From Cheilinus undulatus (Eukaryota; Chordata; Actinopteri; Labriformes; Labridae): a stretch of 64,000 nucleotides of DNA. How positions within the stretch are numbered: the first letter of the stretch is position 1; each line of letters starts with the position of its first letter. The notes beneath the pieces were generated by a model. It did not search any database. It was not told the origin of the DNA and was given only the letters and a program-made list of their open reading frames with translations. Positions 24,450-37,129 of this stretch are shown piece by piece. The DNA lies in contig NC_054884.1 of NCBI RefSeq assembly GCF_018320785.1, positions 19,097,667 through 19,161,666 on the forward strand, read 5' to 3'. The position numbers and the translations under genes are program-made.

Positions 24450-25410
24450 AAATTGATAAAAATTGCTAAAATGGGTTAATAATGGCAAAAAAATGGTGAA
24501 AAAGGTGGTGAAATTGGATTTTTAAAAGTAGCAAAAATGGGTAACCTGACACGCCACTCAAAGGAGTAAACTCGATATAAAACTGCATAACGTGAACCAT
24601 GGAAACTGTAGACATGTCAGTGCAAGACTTTTGTTGTTTTTGAAAAGAAATCAACCCAGTGTTGTTCTTTGTTCTTCTTTTAACAAAGAAATGTTGTCAC
24701 GTTCTGATAAAAATGCCACTTTTATCCACTTCAATGTCTTCTGCTATAATTGCACCGACCTCTTGTTGCTGCTTGTTTACATCACAACTCTGCTGCACCC
24801 GAAAGTACTTTCCCTCTTTGCTGATTGGTCCTGTCACTTTCTAACCGGGCCCAAACGATTCAGATGGGAGCTTTGCAAGATGAATTCGCCTGTGAGAAAC
24901 ATGGAAATGGGTGTATCCATCTGCTTTACAAGGTTATGAAAAATTGATCTAATCTGGCAAAAAAGGGTTAACTGAGACAGAAAAAATCGAGGCAGAAATT
25001 GACAGAAACAGGGGAAACTGGAAAAAATGGGCATTCCAAAATGTAAAATGTTGTAAAATGGACCAAAATGGGCATAAAAAGTGTTAAAAGTGGTTAATAG
25101 TGGCAATGATTTGTCTACAGGTGCAACAACAGGTGAAAAGTGGCAAGAATTGGTTTAAAAGTGGGAAAAAAAAAGTGGTCGGAGGGATTCAAAATGGAGA
25201 AGATGGATTTTAAGTGGCAAAAAATGTATTAAAATTGGCAAAATTGGTGGGAAAAAGTGTTGAAAACTGGTTAAAATTTGGCATCATAGGTGAAAAGTGG
25301 CAACAGTGTAATTTAAAAAACACTCTTCATTTTTTAAGGCATCTGGAGACCCCCTCTCTGTGTCTCTTGACCCCCCAGGGGGGTCCTGACCCCAACATTG
25401 AGAACCACTG
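24450..25410 (-). mobile_element. Non-autonomous hAT-like element built of AAAATGGG-type minisatellite
   Basis: The right boundary reads, on the minus strand, CAGTGGTTCTCAATGTTGGG followed by GTCAGGACC and the palindromic CCCCCCAGGGGGG, a classic fish hAT-type end. Inside, about 24455-24545 and 24950-25320 consist of loosely repeated units such as GTGGCAAAAATGGGTTAAAA. The left boundary is not sharply defined. A different repeat (24590-24945) sits in the middle. Confidence 0.6.
24590..24945 (+). repeat. About 350-bp interspersed repeat, copy 1
   Basis: Aligns over its length, reversed, with 61714-62047. Shared blocks are GACTTTTGTTGTTTTTGAAA, TTTGTTCTTCTTTTAACAAA, CTGCTGCACC(C/T)GAAAGTACT and CACTTTCTAACCGGGCCCA. 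It interrupts the minisatellite-type hAT element and so is probably the later insertion. No coding content. Confidence 0.75.
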
Positions 25411-25510
25411 TTCTATGTAATGCTACAAGCCCTCTAAATGGACACGAAAACCCATATTGTGGTAGCTGCATATAAAAAACAAGTTTAAAGAGAAGTAGAT
25501 GTTACTGTTT

Positions 25511-25520
25511 TTTATTTATT
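25511..25520 (-). terminator. Candidate polyadenylation signal of gene B
   Basis: Overlapping AATAAA hexamers on the minus strand lie about 420 nt past the stop codon and just before a hAT-like repeat begins at 25410. A further AATAAA overlaps the stop codon at about 25939-25944, which is too early to be the usual site. Confidence 0.4.
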
Positions 25521-25940
25521 CACACATTTGTAAATGTAAAATTTCGTCTACATTCATACCAAACCTGGTTACAGACAGTTTTATCAAACAATAACAATGG
25601 AGGAATAAAAACATATAAATATATATTACTAAAAGCTCTTAGTGGTCCTGCAGGTTTCAGAATAGTAGAAAGAGGAGCAACAAAGGTGAATCCCCAATAA
25701 TCTCATACCTGATGTCACTTTGTTCCTAATTAAACTATAGGCTGATATATTTGATGATATAATGCAGTTTAAAGGACTATGGCTATCTAAAATCATGTCT
25801 ATTAGTTTTTAATGGCATAAAAGAGACATATTGATGTGATCATGTCTTTGCCCAGTCGTCTGTGCCTCAATGATAGCTTCATCACATCAGAAAGAGATGG
25901 TTTCACCTTTAAATATGATCTGAAAATTTTGATTCAGACT

Positions 25941-28900
25941 TTATTCTTCCTTCTTTAAAATCAAACAGTGTGACTGTGTCCCCACCCAAAAACCTGGAAG
26001 CACTTTCTCCTTAAAGGTGCTCTTAATCTGCTGCAAAAGTTTGACCTCCTTTACCCCTGTGCTCTCCTCTCCTTCCATCACCTCTTCCACAGCATAAAAA
26101 TTCAACACACCAGCAGGCTGGTCGAGGTAAACACCGATCGTGGAGGACTTTGGAATCCCCGTGATCTCCACACTTTGGCTGTTATGCCAGCTGTGGTAGC
26201 TCGAGCCTATCCAGCCAAGACCCCAGGACTCCTCGTTCTCCCCCAGGCCACAGGGTCCCTGGTTGTTCCTCCTTGCCGCTCTCTCATATGCCACCCCGAC
26301 CACCACCCATCCGCAGTACTCCACCTCCCAGTAGCCTCTGAAGCCCAGGATGCCTTCATTGCAGAGCACCTTTTGGAGCAGGGAAGACAGGGAACATGTG
26401 AATTGAGGTAATCTAACATAACCTGTGATTTATTGTCCCTGCAACTGCAGAGAATTTAGAGCGGCTTCGCTTTCTCTGCTTTGCCATACCAAGCTAGTCG
26501 CCTCAGGATTTAAATAAACACCCAGGGTGTGGGGCACTCAGGGCCATAAAACTGTTTGCCTGGGCTTCATAATCATGGAGAAGTCCACCAGCTCAGGTGT
26601 TGTGACGACAGCTTCTTGGCACGTGATCAAACAGATGAAAAATTCAGCTATTTCAGTCTCTTGTAACTAGGGATGCACCAGTCGAGAGCATATAGGTCAA
26701 TTTTCATTTAAAAATGTACAAACTTTCCAAAAAGTGATTCTACTTATGATTATTTCATGAAATTTTCAATGCCTATTTCTGAGCTTGGTATCATAGTTTC
26801 AGTATAAAAAACATCAGTGAACATTGTGAACATAAACAATTACATAAGCTTAGTTTTAACCTACTTTTGACCTCTTTAGCAAGCTGTACAATAAGAATCT
26901 TCATTTAAACTGTTTTGACACAAAGTCCATTATATGACAGTTGTATTAAAATGCAGAAATTGTTTAAAAAGCACTTAAACCCCACAAAACATCATCATAT
27001 TTCACCTGTGGAGCATATTCATATCGCTCTGGTCTATCCAAAACAGGACAGGTAACTTCATCTGTCATTCTTGCCACCTTAGTCCCGCCCTCTGTGATCC
27101 ACAGCACCTTATTGGCTGTTTTGTCATCCAGGGAAAGGTTAATCCAGTCTGAAAAGAAACAAACAGTGTTATAGAAAACTGGTAACCCAGCCTTTTTTCT
27201 TTAAGTCCCTGTAAAGTGATTTAAAAAGTATCTTTATTTTAGGTTTGTTGTATGGTTTGTTCAGCCATGAAAAACATCTCTAAGTTTATCAAATTTAGCT
27301 TCAAAACCATGAAAAATGAGGCGGTAAAATCTGCTCTAGGATGGTGTAGTCGTGTCTACTGAATGACCTGAAGCCATGTGAAACACAATTCTCTCAAATT
27401 TTAAAAGAATGTCTCTGATCAGATGGGGACTGTTGGTGAACTGTCATTTTTTTTTTTTTTAACGGGGTTTAAGTCAGGGCTCTGCCTGTGCCACTCAAGG
27501 ACATTGACAGAGTTGTCCCAAAGCCACTCCTTTGTTGTCTTGGCTGTGTGTGCTGAGCATCATTGTCATGTTGGAAGGTGAACCTTCAGCCCAGTCTGAG
27601 GTCCTGAGCACAGCAAAAGAGCTTTTCCTTGAGGATAGCTTTGTACTTGGCTTTATTCAGCTTCCCCTCAACCTTGACCAGTCTCCCAGTCCCTGCTGCT
27701 GAAAGGAACCCCCACAGCATGATGCTGCCACCAACATGCTTCATGATTGGGGTGGTATTGGGCAGGTGATGAGTCAGGCCTGGTTTCCTCCAGGCACAAT
27801 GTTTAGAACTGAGGCTAAACAGTTCAATCTTATTCTCGGACTAGAGAATCTTGTTTCTCACAGTCTGAAGGTCCTTTAGGTGCTTTTTTGAATACTCCAA
27901 CTGTCCAAGTGCCTTGTAGAACTTTGTCCCATCTCCACACAGGATCTCTTCTGAGCTCAGTCAGAATGACCATCACGTTCTTGGTCACCTCTCTTACTAA
28001 GGCCCTTTTCCCCTAGGCCTTCTCAGGCCTGTTTGGTCTCAGAGCAGACCCCCCCCACCACCACCAATTATCTTAGATGCCTCCCCTTGAGTATTTCAGG
28101 TAAATAGTACAAATCTTACGCTTGATGAGATCAGCTCTGCATGTTGGTTCAGGAATATTTGGCTCATATGCTGGGATCTTCTCTGAGGAGTGAAAGAGAT
28201 AAAAAAAATATTCATCAAATGTCACATGAAGTCAGAAAAACTCAGCATGGATACAACTTTCATGTTCCTATATAAAATTCCTTTGAGTAGTTTTTCACTG
28301 TTTGGGAAACAGACCAATGCACCTGTAGGACCTAGCAAAGCAAACAAGAGCCAATGTGTTTTCTGGTAGTTCCATTTCCTGCTTGAAACCAGACTCAAAA
28401 ATCGGGAAAACTCTTTGTTATACCATTTTTCGTTTTGACAGAAAATGGAAAAAAATGAAATAGTGAGGTGTTTTCTGCAAAAAAAAAAAAAAAGAAAAGA
28501 AGGAAAAACAGAAAAACAAGTTGTTTTCCTGTTGTGTTTTTTTTTGTTTCAGTCACAAAAATGGAAAAATAGAAAACAAATAAAAAGAAAATGAGTCTGT
28601 TTTTTCCCAATTTTTTTTAAATTTAGTTTTTAACAAAATACTTAAGGAAACAAAATCATGTTACCCAATGGGTTAGACGAACATTTCAAAATAAAAGCCC
28701 ACATGTTAAAATTTAAGCCTACATAGCCATCCACTGTGTTTTACAGTATAATAATAGGCCCTTAGGTCACATGATTTAATTTTCCTCAAGTATTTCATTA
28801 AAACAAGAAAAAAAAGCAAAGTTGAAAAAAAATGACCCATGTTTTTGAAATTCATTTTCCCATTATTCCAAGTTTGTGACTGAAACAAAAAAGGGGAAAT

Positions 28901-31433
28901 GGCTTGTTGTTCTGTTTTTACCATTTTCTTTCAAAAATAAGAAACGCAAAAAACGGAATAACAAGATTTTTTCCCGATTTCTGAGGCTGAATCCAACAGG
29001 ATATGGAACTGCCAGAAAATACACTGCTCTCCAGCACCCTATGGAAACAGCACATTAATGGTATTTCATGGCAGAGATATCAGAGAGTGATCTGTTTGAC
29101 TCACCCCATAAAGAGTTGCCATTTATGAGACAAAATCAATCAGGAGCAAAGACTGCTTTGTAGCACCTTAATCCAAACAAACTGAAAAATCCTGTAATAA
29201 GGTTATAGCTGTACCTGTGTTTGTGTTTCCAGCTTTGGATTGTTTTCCTAGAAAAGAAAGAGAGTAAACAAAAATGTTTTTTCGTAACAGGAACTTGCAG
29301 TATATCAATATGTCACATACTAGGCTGTTATAAATAATACAGTATAGGCGGTGGTATGTATCGGGTGTGTCTCAGCTGACGATAAAGTGAGACACTTAGA
29401 AAATTTATATTTATACTTAGAAACCCATCTGCCTGTGTCAGATCATCACATCAGCATGTGCGTGCTTTTGTGAAGCCAATGGTTGATTCATGACAGGCGG
29501 CGAGGAGGATCCTGACACCCCTCATGCTGCGGGGGTTGGCTGCGGTCACAGTGGAGCGCAGCATGAAGCGGGGCAGTTAATCAGATAAGTAGAAAGGGTT
29601 GATGCACTTGCAAGGTCACATAGGTTCAGATAGATACAAAGTTTGTTTACCGGCATAAGTAATATCAAGAAGATATAAAAAGGTCAACAGAAATGTTCTT
29701 TAAAGGTTCTAAGTACCTGTCTCTAAGAAACATGTGTGAACTATTCCAACACATCAGCTTTCTTTTAATATTATAGAGGACTCTCTTTATTTATAAAAGG
29801 AGATTATTATAAGACAGACTGAAAATAGTCTGTTAGCAGCCGCAGTTAGCTCACTAATAGTTTGTGTTGTTGTTTCAATTGAATAATCTCTAGAAAATTA
29901 TTGATTTATTACCATTACATAACAAACTTGAGCCTTTATGCCAATTTAGTAACCAAATCTTTGGTATCATGTGTAAGTATGTACTCTCTAGATAGTGATC
30001 AAAAAAGAAGAGACACCTAATCCTGTTAGCATTAAGATGTCAACATGGACTAACATAATCTGTGTTTTATTTATACAAACTGACACCATCAAGTCCGAAG
30101 TACATGGACCTGTTTGTTCACACATCAGCGTCATCTACGAACGCGTGAGTCATGGCAGGTTGAAAAGAAAAACCCCCAACAAAATCGGACCAGAGAGTTC
30201 AAGGTGAGGCTGCACTCCTCAAGAGCATGTAAATCTGCTTGTCAGGATTTTCCCCATTTTTCAAACCTTACAGTTATTTTTACACCGCTCAGTATGCGCT
30301 ACATGTCTCAATGAGCTGATATTTATCTCTCTGTTGACTGGAGGTTGACAGACAGGGCGTATGAATGTTAAGCCACCTGTCTGGATTTAGCACAAGGTGA
30401 TGAAAATAACTGCTTTGTCCAGCCTCATTACAACCCGACACCATACAAAACATTTAAGCTTTAAAGTAGCCTCAAAGCCCAACGGTGCCGACCTGCACAG
30501 GGCTTGTTAGTGAAGCTATAAAGGGATTTGAATAAATATTTTGATAATGGGTTATTACATCCTTACTGCATTTGTTTCACTCAGGATATTTTCAAACTTA
30601 AGTTACACAGAAGAAGTACATAGATGCTCCTTTTACCACTGGATTCCTGTCATTTCAAGCTAATAATACTGTTAAAATACTTCATATATTCAAAACAAAA
30701 ACTAAGGTAAAATCTTGAATTAACAGGAAACAAGTGTTAAGATGCTCTGCTCTCTTAAAGTTAGGTTGCAGCTCCTCATAAATCTGGTTAACAGTCCGTA
30801 TAATCTGATATTTGTGGGTTCAGATTAAATAAGGTTTAATATTTTGGCTAGATTTTTTTGCTGGACAAGACATATTGTGAATTAAACAGTTCATGCAGCA
30901 TGTTTAATACACACATAATGTCACATTTTTTAAAATACACATAATGTCAACACCTTGGGACCTTTGCTCCCATGCAGTAAAATTGTTATAGGTCCTTCAT
31001 TACAACAACCATGCAACAGCGACTGAAATGCTGCGCTCTCAACGCATTTAAAGGACTGTCTCAACTAAAAAATGCCTCACAGGAAATTAGTGCAAAGTCA
31101 AAAAGCACCTGAAAGCACCAAAAAACCCTGCAGCAGAAACCTTTAATGGTGATTTAATGAGCGTATTTTTCAGCACAAGTGATATCTGTTTTTAGATCAA
31201 TTAATATATGCTGCATCATAATAATTAAGGGGTTAAATAAGACAGAAAAGAGGACTGAAACTGATAGAAAATACTTGGCTATTCTTTAAGAAAGTCTGAG
31301 CAGAATAAAATTGAAAAATGTAGGAATAAATTAAGCAAGTAAACATAATTCTTAAATACAAGAAAGGCAAGAAATAAATGTCACCTTTATCTGTCTTCCG
31401 ACTGTCAGAGATGATTCTGTTGGTGGTTGGCAT
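25941..31433 (-). CDS. Gene B: stand-alone PRY-SPRY (B30.2) protein, 238 aa, five exons with repeat-filled introns
   Basis: Coding exons on the minus strand are 31433-31385, 29247-29215, 28182-28120, 27148-27006 and 26369-25941 (717 nt with stop, all GT/AG). Phases are identical to genes A and C. The N-terminus begins [10 protein letters not shown], followed by a lysine-containing spacer and the linker [16 protein letters not shown] (about residues 49-96) shows [12 protein letters not shown] and [16 protein letters not shown] (about 97-238) shows [37 protein letters not shown] and VLPGFWVG. It is the closest match to gene C over the PRY exon (same length, [13 protein letters not shown]). The gene spans 5.5 kb against 1.3 kb for gene C because introns 2 and 3 hold a palindromic element, a TTAA-family fragment and a Tc1 remnant; intron 1 is 2.1 kb with no recognised repeat. 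No other domain is visible. The role is unknown beyond a likely protein-binding B30.2 module. Confidence 0.86.
27201..27430 (+). repeat. TTAA-flanked repeat family, truncated copy in gene B intron 3
   Basis: Starts TTAAGTCCCTGTAAAGTGA and matches 41431-41660 (shared words AGGTTTGTTGTATG, CATCTCTAAGTTTAT, GTAAAATCTGCTCTAGGAT). It stops where the Tc1 remnant begins. It lies antisense to gene B. Confidence 0.7.
27450..28060 (-). pseudogene. Tc1-like transposase remnant in gene B intron 3
   Basis: Read on the minus strand the sequence resembles the middle of a Tc1-family transposon: words such as CATGCTGTGGGGGTTCCTTT and GGTCAAGGTTGAGGGGAAGC are typical of the region around the second catalytic block. 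It has many stops and shifts and no recognisable inverted ends, so it is an old fragment. It lies in the same direction as gene B transcription. Confidence 0.6.
28356..29024. mobile_element. 669-bp palindromic non-autonomous element in gene B intron 2
   Basis: The left end GTGTTTTCTGGTAGTTCCAT and the reverse complement of the right end (GTGTATTTTCTGGCAGTTCC) align for about 100 bp through TCCTG, ATCGGGAAAA and TTGTTAT blocks. The inside is filled with purine-rich GGAAAA/TTTTCC words in both orientations, which give 60-72 codon chance frames. No transposase. Confidence 0.7.
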
Positions 31434-31519
31434 CTCGATATCGTCTGTCTCTCTCTCAGCCTGATCTCATGAATGATGTGTCTCTGCAGGATCCACTGGG
31501 ACACCCCAAAATGCAGCTC

Positions 31520-31526
31520 TTATATA
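31520..31526 (-). promoter_or_regulatory. TATA box of gene B
   Basis: The minus strand reads TATATAA, 87 bp before the gene B ATG. Its position relative to the start codon matches genes A and C within a few bases, which supports both the promoter call and the chosen first exon. Confidence 0.6.
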
Positions 31527-31529
31527 CCT

Positions 31530-33214
31530 TGAAATCAGGACATAGGTGAAGGATGCAGGGCCAGTGGTGTGGACATGAACGTGAGATTAAAAGTAAAGAG
31601 GAGGAGGCGAGAGCTTGTAACTGGACCTGTGTGTATACAATTTTCCTTAAAAAGCTCGGATGGATACTTCAATGTCTGGGGGCGACCCCCCTTCTTCCAG
31701 GAAAACCCTGCCCACACGCTCCTTACATCACTATAGCTGATCTACCCACATTGCAGGGTGACAGTTGATGCATGGAAGGTGGATGGAGATGATGTATGCA
31801 AACACACTGAGGATGCAGCTGCAACGATTTAAATCTTCATTGCAGAGTTCCTGCTGTCAGATGTTAAGCGGTGTGCTTTGACAAGAGCAAAAGCATGTCA
31901 TAATGTTATCGTACAGTTATGTAACATTTTTTGAACATATTCCAATATAAATGGACACAAATGCTTTTAATTAGAAACATTATTATTATTATTAAGACAT
32001 TATTTATTCTTTCCTGTGACTACATAAATGAAATCAAATTTTTCATTTCTTACAGTGTAATCAGTGTCTTATTGATTTTAAAATGAGCTCTTACTTGATT
32101 AACTACAAAGTTTCAATCAAGGAAGCTCACTAAATCATGAGATAATAGCATTTGAAATTTTTACCTCTTATGCCAACCAATGGCAATCTTTATATATGTA
32201 AATATATACTTGCATGTATTAAGTCCAAGAGTCATAAAAACTTTTTTGTAGACTTGGAAGCAGATAAATCTGCAGGCTCATGTTTTATTTGCCCTGGCAT
32301 ATCAATCCTGACCTCCTCTAGTTTAAGCTGATTTCCATCTGGCCTGACTATACTAGGACAATCACGACTGTACATCCAACAAACAGCCGTCTTAGGATCC
32401 TAGTTGAGGAATTTTGTGTCCAGCAGAGACTGCTATGCTTGAGCGCTGGTTCCAAAGTACCGAGGCTACAGTCCTTACTGTACTGGGCATGACAAAAAGT
32501 AGTTACTGATTTGATCCTGGATCAGCAACCACTTTGTGTATGTAATCCCCTCTCTCTCTTTCCAGATTTACAGACAAAAGCCAACAACTAATCTTTACAA
32601 ATGATTGCTGGCTGGGACTTGGAAGTCTTGGAATTCTAGCATTTTCCATTGAGGTCATTCTGAGCCCGGAGCCCTGAGTTAGCAAGGTGGAAAAAAAAAT
32701 ATTGTTTTGGATGTTGGAAAAACCCATCTAATGAGCTGTATAGCAAGGCAGGTTTAGAGGTAGTAATCTGTGATTTTTAAGGTAGATGTCTAGGAGATGT
32801 TGCACTTGAGCACCAGTTTCTTATATGAGGACAAAGTGCCCCTCTGTGCAGCCATTTGTAGGACTGATTTCCATCTAGACATGCTCAAGGTTGATTCAGA
32901 GCTTATTTCTTTAAAGTATAACGATATTGTTATTTGGAGTTTTTATTGCCTTTATTTTGAAAGTGGAGAGAATCAAAACCTAGGGAGAAAGAGACTGGAT
33001 AATGAAAGAAGGGAGCCACAGGCTGGATTTAAACCTGTGATTTGTGGCAATCAGATGTGAAATTATTTGCTGAAACAATAAAAAAATCAAACAACGAACT
33101 ATTTCACATGTTTTAACACAGAGCTGAGAGCAACAAACTCAAAGGAGGCTCTACTTCACTTCTTTTTATTGAAAGCTATCAGTAAATATATACTTAGTTG
33201 AAATGTAGTATATA
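31530..33214. other. Region upstream of gene B; no further gene recognised
   Basis: Holds the gene B promoter flank (to about 31800) and then unassigned sequence with frames of up to 87 codons (32797-33060) that have no recognised domain. Confidence 0.4.
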
Positions 33215-34405
33215 CTATATTGCCAAAAGTATTTATTCACCCACCCAAATAATTGAAATCAGGTGTTTCAATCACTTCCATGGCTACAGGTGTATAAAAT
33301 CAAGCACCTAGGCATGCAGACTGTTTCTACAAACATTTGTGAAAGAATGGGTAGCTCTCAGGAGCTCAGTGAATTCCAGCGTGGTACTGTGATAGGATGC
33401 CACCTGTACAACAAGTCCAGTGGTGAAATTTCCTCACTCCTATATATTCCACAGTCAACTGTCAGTGGTATTATAACAAAGTGGAAGTGATTGGGAACGA
33501 CAGCAACTCAGTCATTAAGTGGTAGGCCACATAAAATGACGAAGTGGGGTCAGCGGATGCTGAGGCGCATAGTGCACAGAGGTCGCCAACTTTCAGCAGA
33601 GTCAATCACTACAGACCTCCAAACTTCATGTGGCCTTCAGAGCTTCATGGAATGGGTTTCCATGGCCGAGCAGCTGCATCCAAGTCATACATCACCAAGT
33701 GCAATGCAAAGCGTCGGATACAGTGGTGTAAAGCACGCCGCCACTGGACTCGAGGGCAGTGGAGACTTCTACATCTTCTACATCTGGCAATCTGATGGAG
33801 TAGTCTGGGTTTGCGGTTGCCAGGAGAACGGTACTTGTCTGACTGCATTGTGCCAAGTGTAAAGTTTGGTGGAGGGGAGATTATGTTGTGGGGTTGTTTT
33901 TCAGGAGCTGGGCTTGGCCCCTTAGTTCCAGTATAAGGAACTCTGAATGCTTCAGCATATCAAGAGATTTTGGACCATTCCCTGCTCTCAACTTTGTGGG
34001 AACAGTTTGGGGATGGCTCCTTCCTGTTCCAACATGACTGTGCATCAGTGCACAAAGCTAGGTCCATAAAGACATGGATGAGAGAGTTTGGTGTGGATGA
34101 ACTTGACTGGCCTGCACAGAGTCCTGACCTCAACCTGATAGAACACCTTTGGGATGAATTAGAGCAGAGACTGAGAGCCAGGCCTTCTCGTCCAACATCA
34201 GTGTGTGACCTCACAAGTGCACTTCTGGAAGAATGGTAAAAAACTCCCATAAACACACTCCTAAACCTTGTAGAAAGCCTTCCCAGAAGAGTTGAAGTTG
34301 TTATAGCTGCAAAGGGTGGACCGATGTCATATTAAACCCTATGGGTTAGGAATGGGACGTCACTTAAGTTCATATGTGAGTCAAGCCAGGTGAGTGAAAA
34401 TACAT
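33215..34405 (+). mobile_element. Degenerate Tc1-like transposon
   Basis: The left end CTATATTGCCAAAAGTATTT is a classic Tc1 inverted repeat. The right end (around GAGTGAAAATACATAAGCAT) is badly eroded. The transposase is broken: an N-terminal helix-turn-helix part (33347-33487, ELSEFQRGTVIG) ends at a TGA; the second helix-turn-helix (33491-33640, SGRPHKMTKWGQ) then loses frame at about 33645; a middle piece follows; and the C-terminal DDE part (33970-34239) keeps FQHDCASVHKA and SPDLNLIEHLW. The segment that should hold the first catalytic Asp is not recognisable (about 33755-33790). Inactive. Confidence 0.88.
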
Positions 34406-34536
34406 AAGCATTGCTGCATTTAATTACAGTGCAACCGATGCAATGTAGAAAAGATATCTAACCATGGCTGATTTGCAGTCCTTATGCCATTAGCCAGTCT
34501 CTTGACCTTTTGTTGATCTTAGAAGAAGAGAGAAAG

Positions 34537-35183
34537 TCTGTTCAAATCTCTGCTATGATGCTTTAAATGATCCATACCACTGTGACAACAGATTGTACGG
34601 AGATGAACTGCTCTGTGATGTTAAATTGTGGCAAACTGTGATGAGGAGTGGCTCACAGTTAAGTTGAATGAGTTGAACAAGCCCTCATGCAGCAAGCATG
34701 AGCAGCTACCTTTTATTTTGAACCACAGAGAAATACACATACAGGAGGGTAGTCTGCAGCATTAACCCCCTCACTCATGGCATCATACTTGGAAAAATAT
34801 TTTCCCCTAAAAACATGAACCAATAAACAAAACATGCATAACTATAACTTTGCAATGAAACATGAACATTATAGAACGGTACAAGAGTGAATTTCTTTGC
34901 ACAAAATGAACCCAGAAGTCCCTGCTCCAGGTGACTGCTTCCTTCCACAATATTGTAGCGTTAGAGGGGCGGGGTCATTCCCTACTGTGGGCTCATGACA
35001 TCATGAGCCCACATGTTGGCCCCACCCACATGAAACCAAGCCAGGAAAGAGGTGAAATGGCCTACAATCCAGAATTCAGGCACATGTAGATATCAGTGTT
35101 TTCACATGTTTACAACACCCATATTCCAACATATCTAGAGTGTTAAGACAAAAACTTTGGATTTCACTTTACAGGGTCTTTAA
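34537..35183 (+). repeat. TTAA-flanked repeat family, 3' copy
   Basis: Matches the second half of 41431-42112: AAATCTCTGCTATGATGCTT, AAGCCAGGAAAGAGGTGAA, GTTTTCACATGT, TATTCCAACATATCTAG and the end TTACAGGGTCT-TTAA. The 5' end of the family is missing. The internal part (about 34600-34930) diverges from the full copy. Confidence 0.65.
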
Positions 35184-37129
35184 ATGCAGTTTTTGGATTA
35201 AGCCCCCTCTGAAATCAGCCTTAATTTGAAAAAGTGATCTAAAGCAGTGTGCAAACTTTATGCCGACATCCTGATAGTATAGTCATAAACAAACCAATTA
35301 AACAGCATCTGATATTCATGCATTTATATCTGGAGCCCAACAAGCACGATCCAACGCATAGATATCCAGCCCAGTAACCCAAATACTGACCTGGCTCTGT
35401 GTCACTTGACTCAAGGTCCCTCAGTTCATCATAACAGGCTTAGCTATGCTTCTGACCAGCATTATAACACCAACCATTTACAATCATAATCACTTTAATG
35501 CATATGGCACAGGTTAAAAGAAAGAGCATGTAGCTGGTCGTAAACCCTTTCTTGTGATATGCTCTCTACCATCTGATGTGTTTACTGCTCTGGCCCTGTG
35601 CCAAAAAACCTCCAGTCAAGGTTGTCATCTTGTGTTCCTGCCTGCACAAGCAGATGACTACAGCAGTGATTACAGGGCAACACAAACCAGACAGCACATA
35701 CCAGGAGACTACCGTGTCAGATCTGACCCAGACTGACCACAGGGGGTTTATGGGAGAAAAAAGAGAGGGGATGTAGGGTGATAGGATTTGCATGTGAGTC
35801 CGTCCAATTTTCCACTCATAAGGGGAACAGAAATGAGAGGCAGCAGGCTTTTAAAAACCGCTGACAGGCGCGTAATCCTTGTTGTGACCTTGTTGGCTTG
35901 TTGCTCTGGACAGTCACACTCAAGGTCATGACATCAGGTTTTAACCTTTAGATGAGCTGACAGACCTGGGGTCCCATCTTTACTCAAAGTTTACCCTTGT
36001 GTGATATTTCTAGTTTCCCACCACTTTGACCATACTTAGTAGGTGCACCTACACACCACTAAGGCACACCTTAAATCAAGCTAAAATCTCAAGGCACACC
36101 ATATTCATGTCCATGCAAAAATAGCCTCTTTAATATGTGTTACAGTTTCTTTGGTTGTTGTATAGTTGTAGTAATAACATTTAGTTGTACAAATTCCTAC
36201 AGCACAAGTAGACTTGCCACAAGACACACCAGGCTAATTAATCAGCCAGCTGATTTACTCATCTGAAAATAGTCTATTAGACATAACTACTAATTGGTCA
36301 AAATGTATCTTATAGGTGCCGATGTTAACACTTGTATGTTCACTAATATAGGGGATTATATCTTGCTTTTACTTAAGGCCGGCTCAGACTACACCATTTC
36401 TTTGTTTGTTCACGACTGCACCATGTCAGACTATGCAACAGAAATCTTGTCCCATCTTGGCCAACAGCCTATCCACAGTTCAAGAGTGATCCCAACCGCT
36501 CAGATGTCACCATTGTCTCCAGCGAGCAGGTCAAAGAGTGTCAGTCTCTACAACAGAAGCACTCTGTGACTGTAGCGCTCTTTTGCTCATTAGAGAAGAA
36601 AACAACAAACAAAAACCGATTATGGATTGTACTATGGGATAACAACATCGTTGACGTCAGACCAGGGTGTCAAACTAGATGATGATGTAAGAAAATTTCA
36701 AAACATGCTAGTCTTGTTGAGTCATGGGGTGTCTTGGAAGCGTTGTTTATTATGTTATACTACTAGACCATTTGTTGTTCCCGACGCTCAAAATCGGGCC
36801 TGAGTTTTAACGATAAACTGTTGACCCTGATTGATTCTTCTCTACTGAGATCATATTAACTGTTGCTGTTGTTCTAAGAGGTGTTCCTAATATTTTGACC
36901 CTGTGGTGCATGTGAGTGGGGTTGGTAAAATATCACAGACTCCTCAATATAATACTCCTCACACCAACACTGGCTACCACCTCAATAAGAAGCATACAGA
37001 AGAATTATCAGCTTTTTGACAGTCAACAAAAGTCACATTTTTAGTCTGATGAAGTGACCAGGGAGTGTACTAATGTGCTAGCTTCATGTAAACAGAAGGA
37101 AAACATTTAATGTCTGACATATTTGTTAT
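35184..37129. other. No gene recognised
   Basis: Short frames only. From about 36376 (GGCTCAGACTACACCATTT) to about 36810 the composition changes and resembles a short repeat, but I could not find matching ends. Confidence 0.35.
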
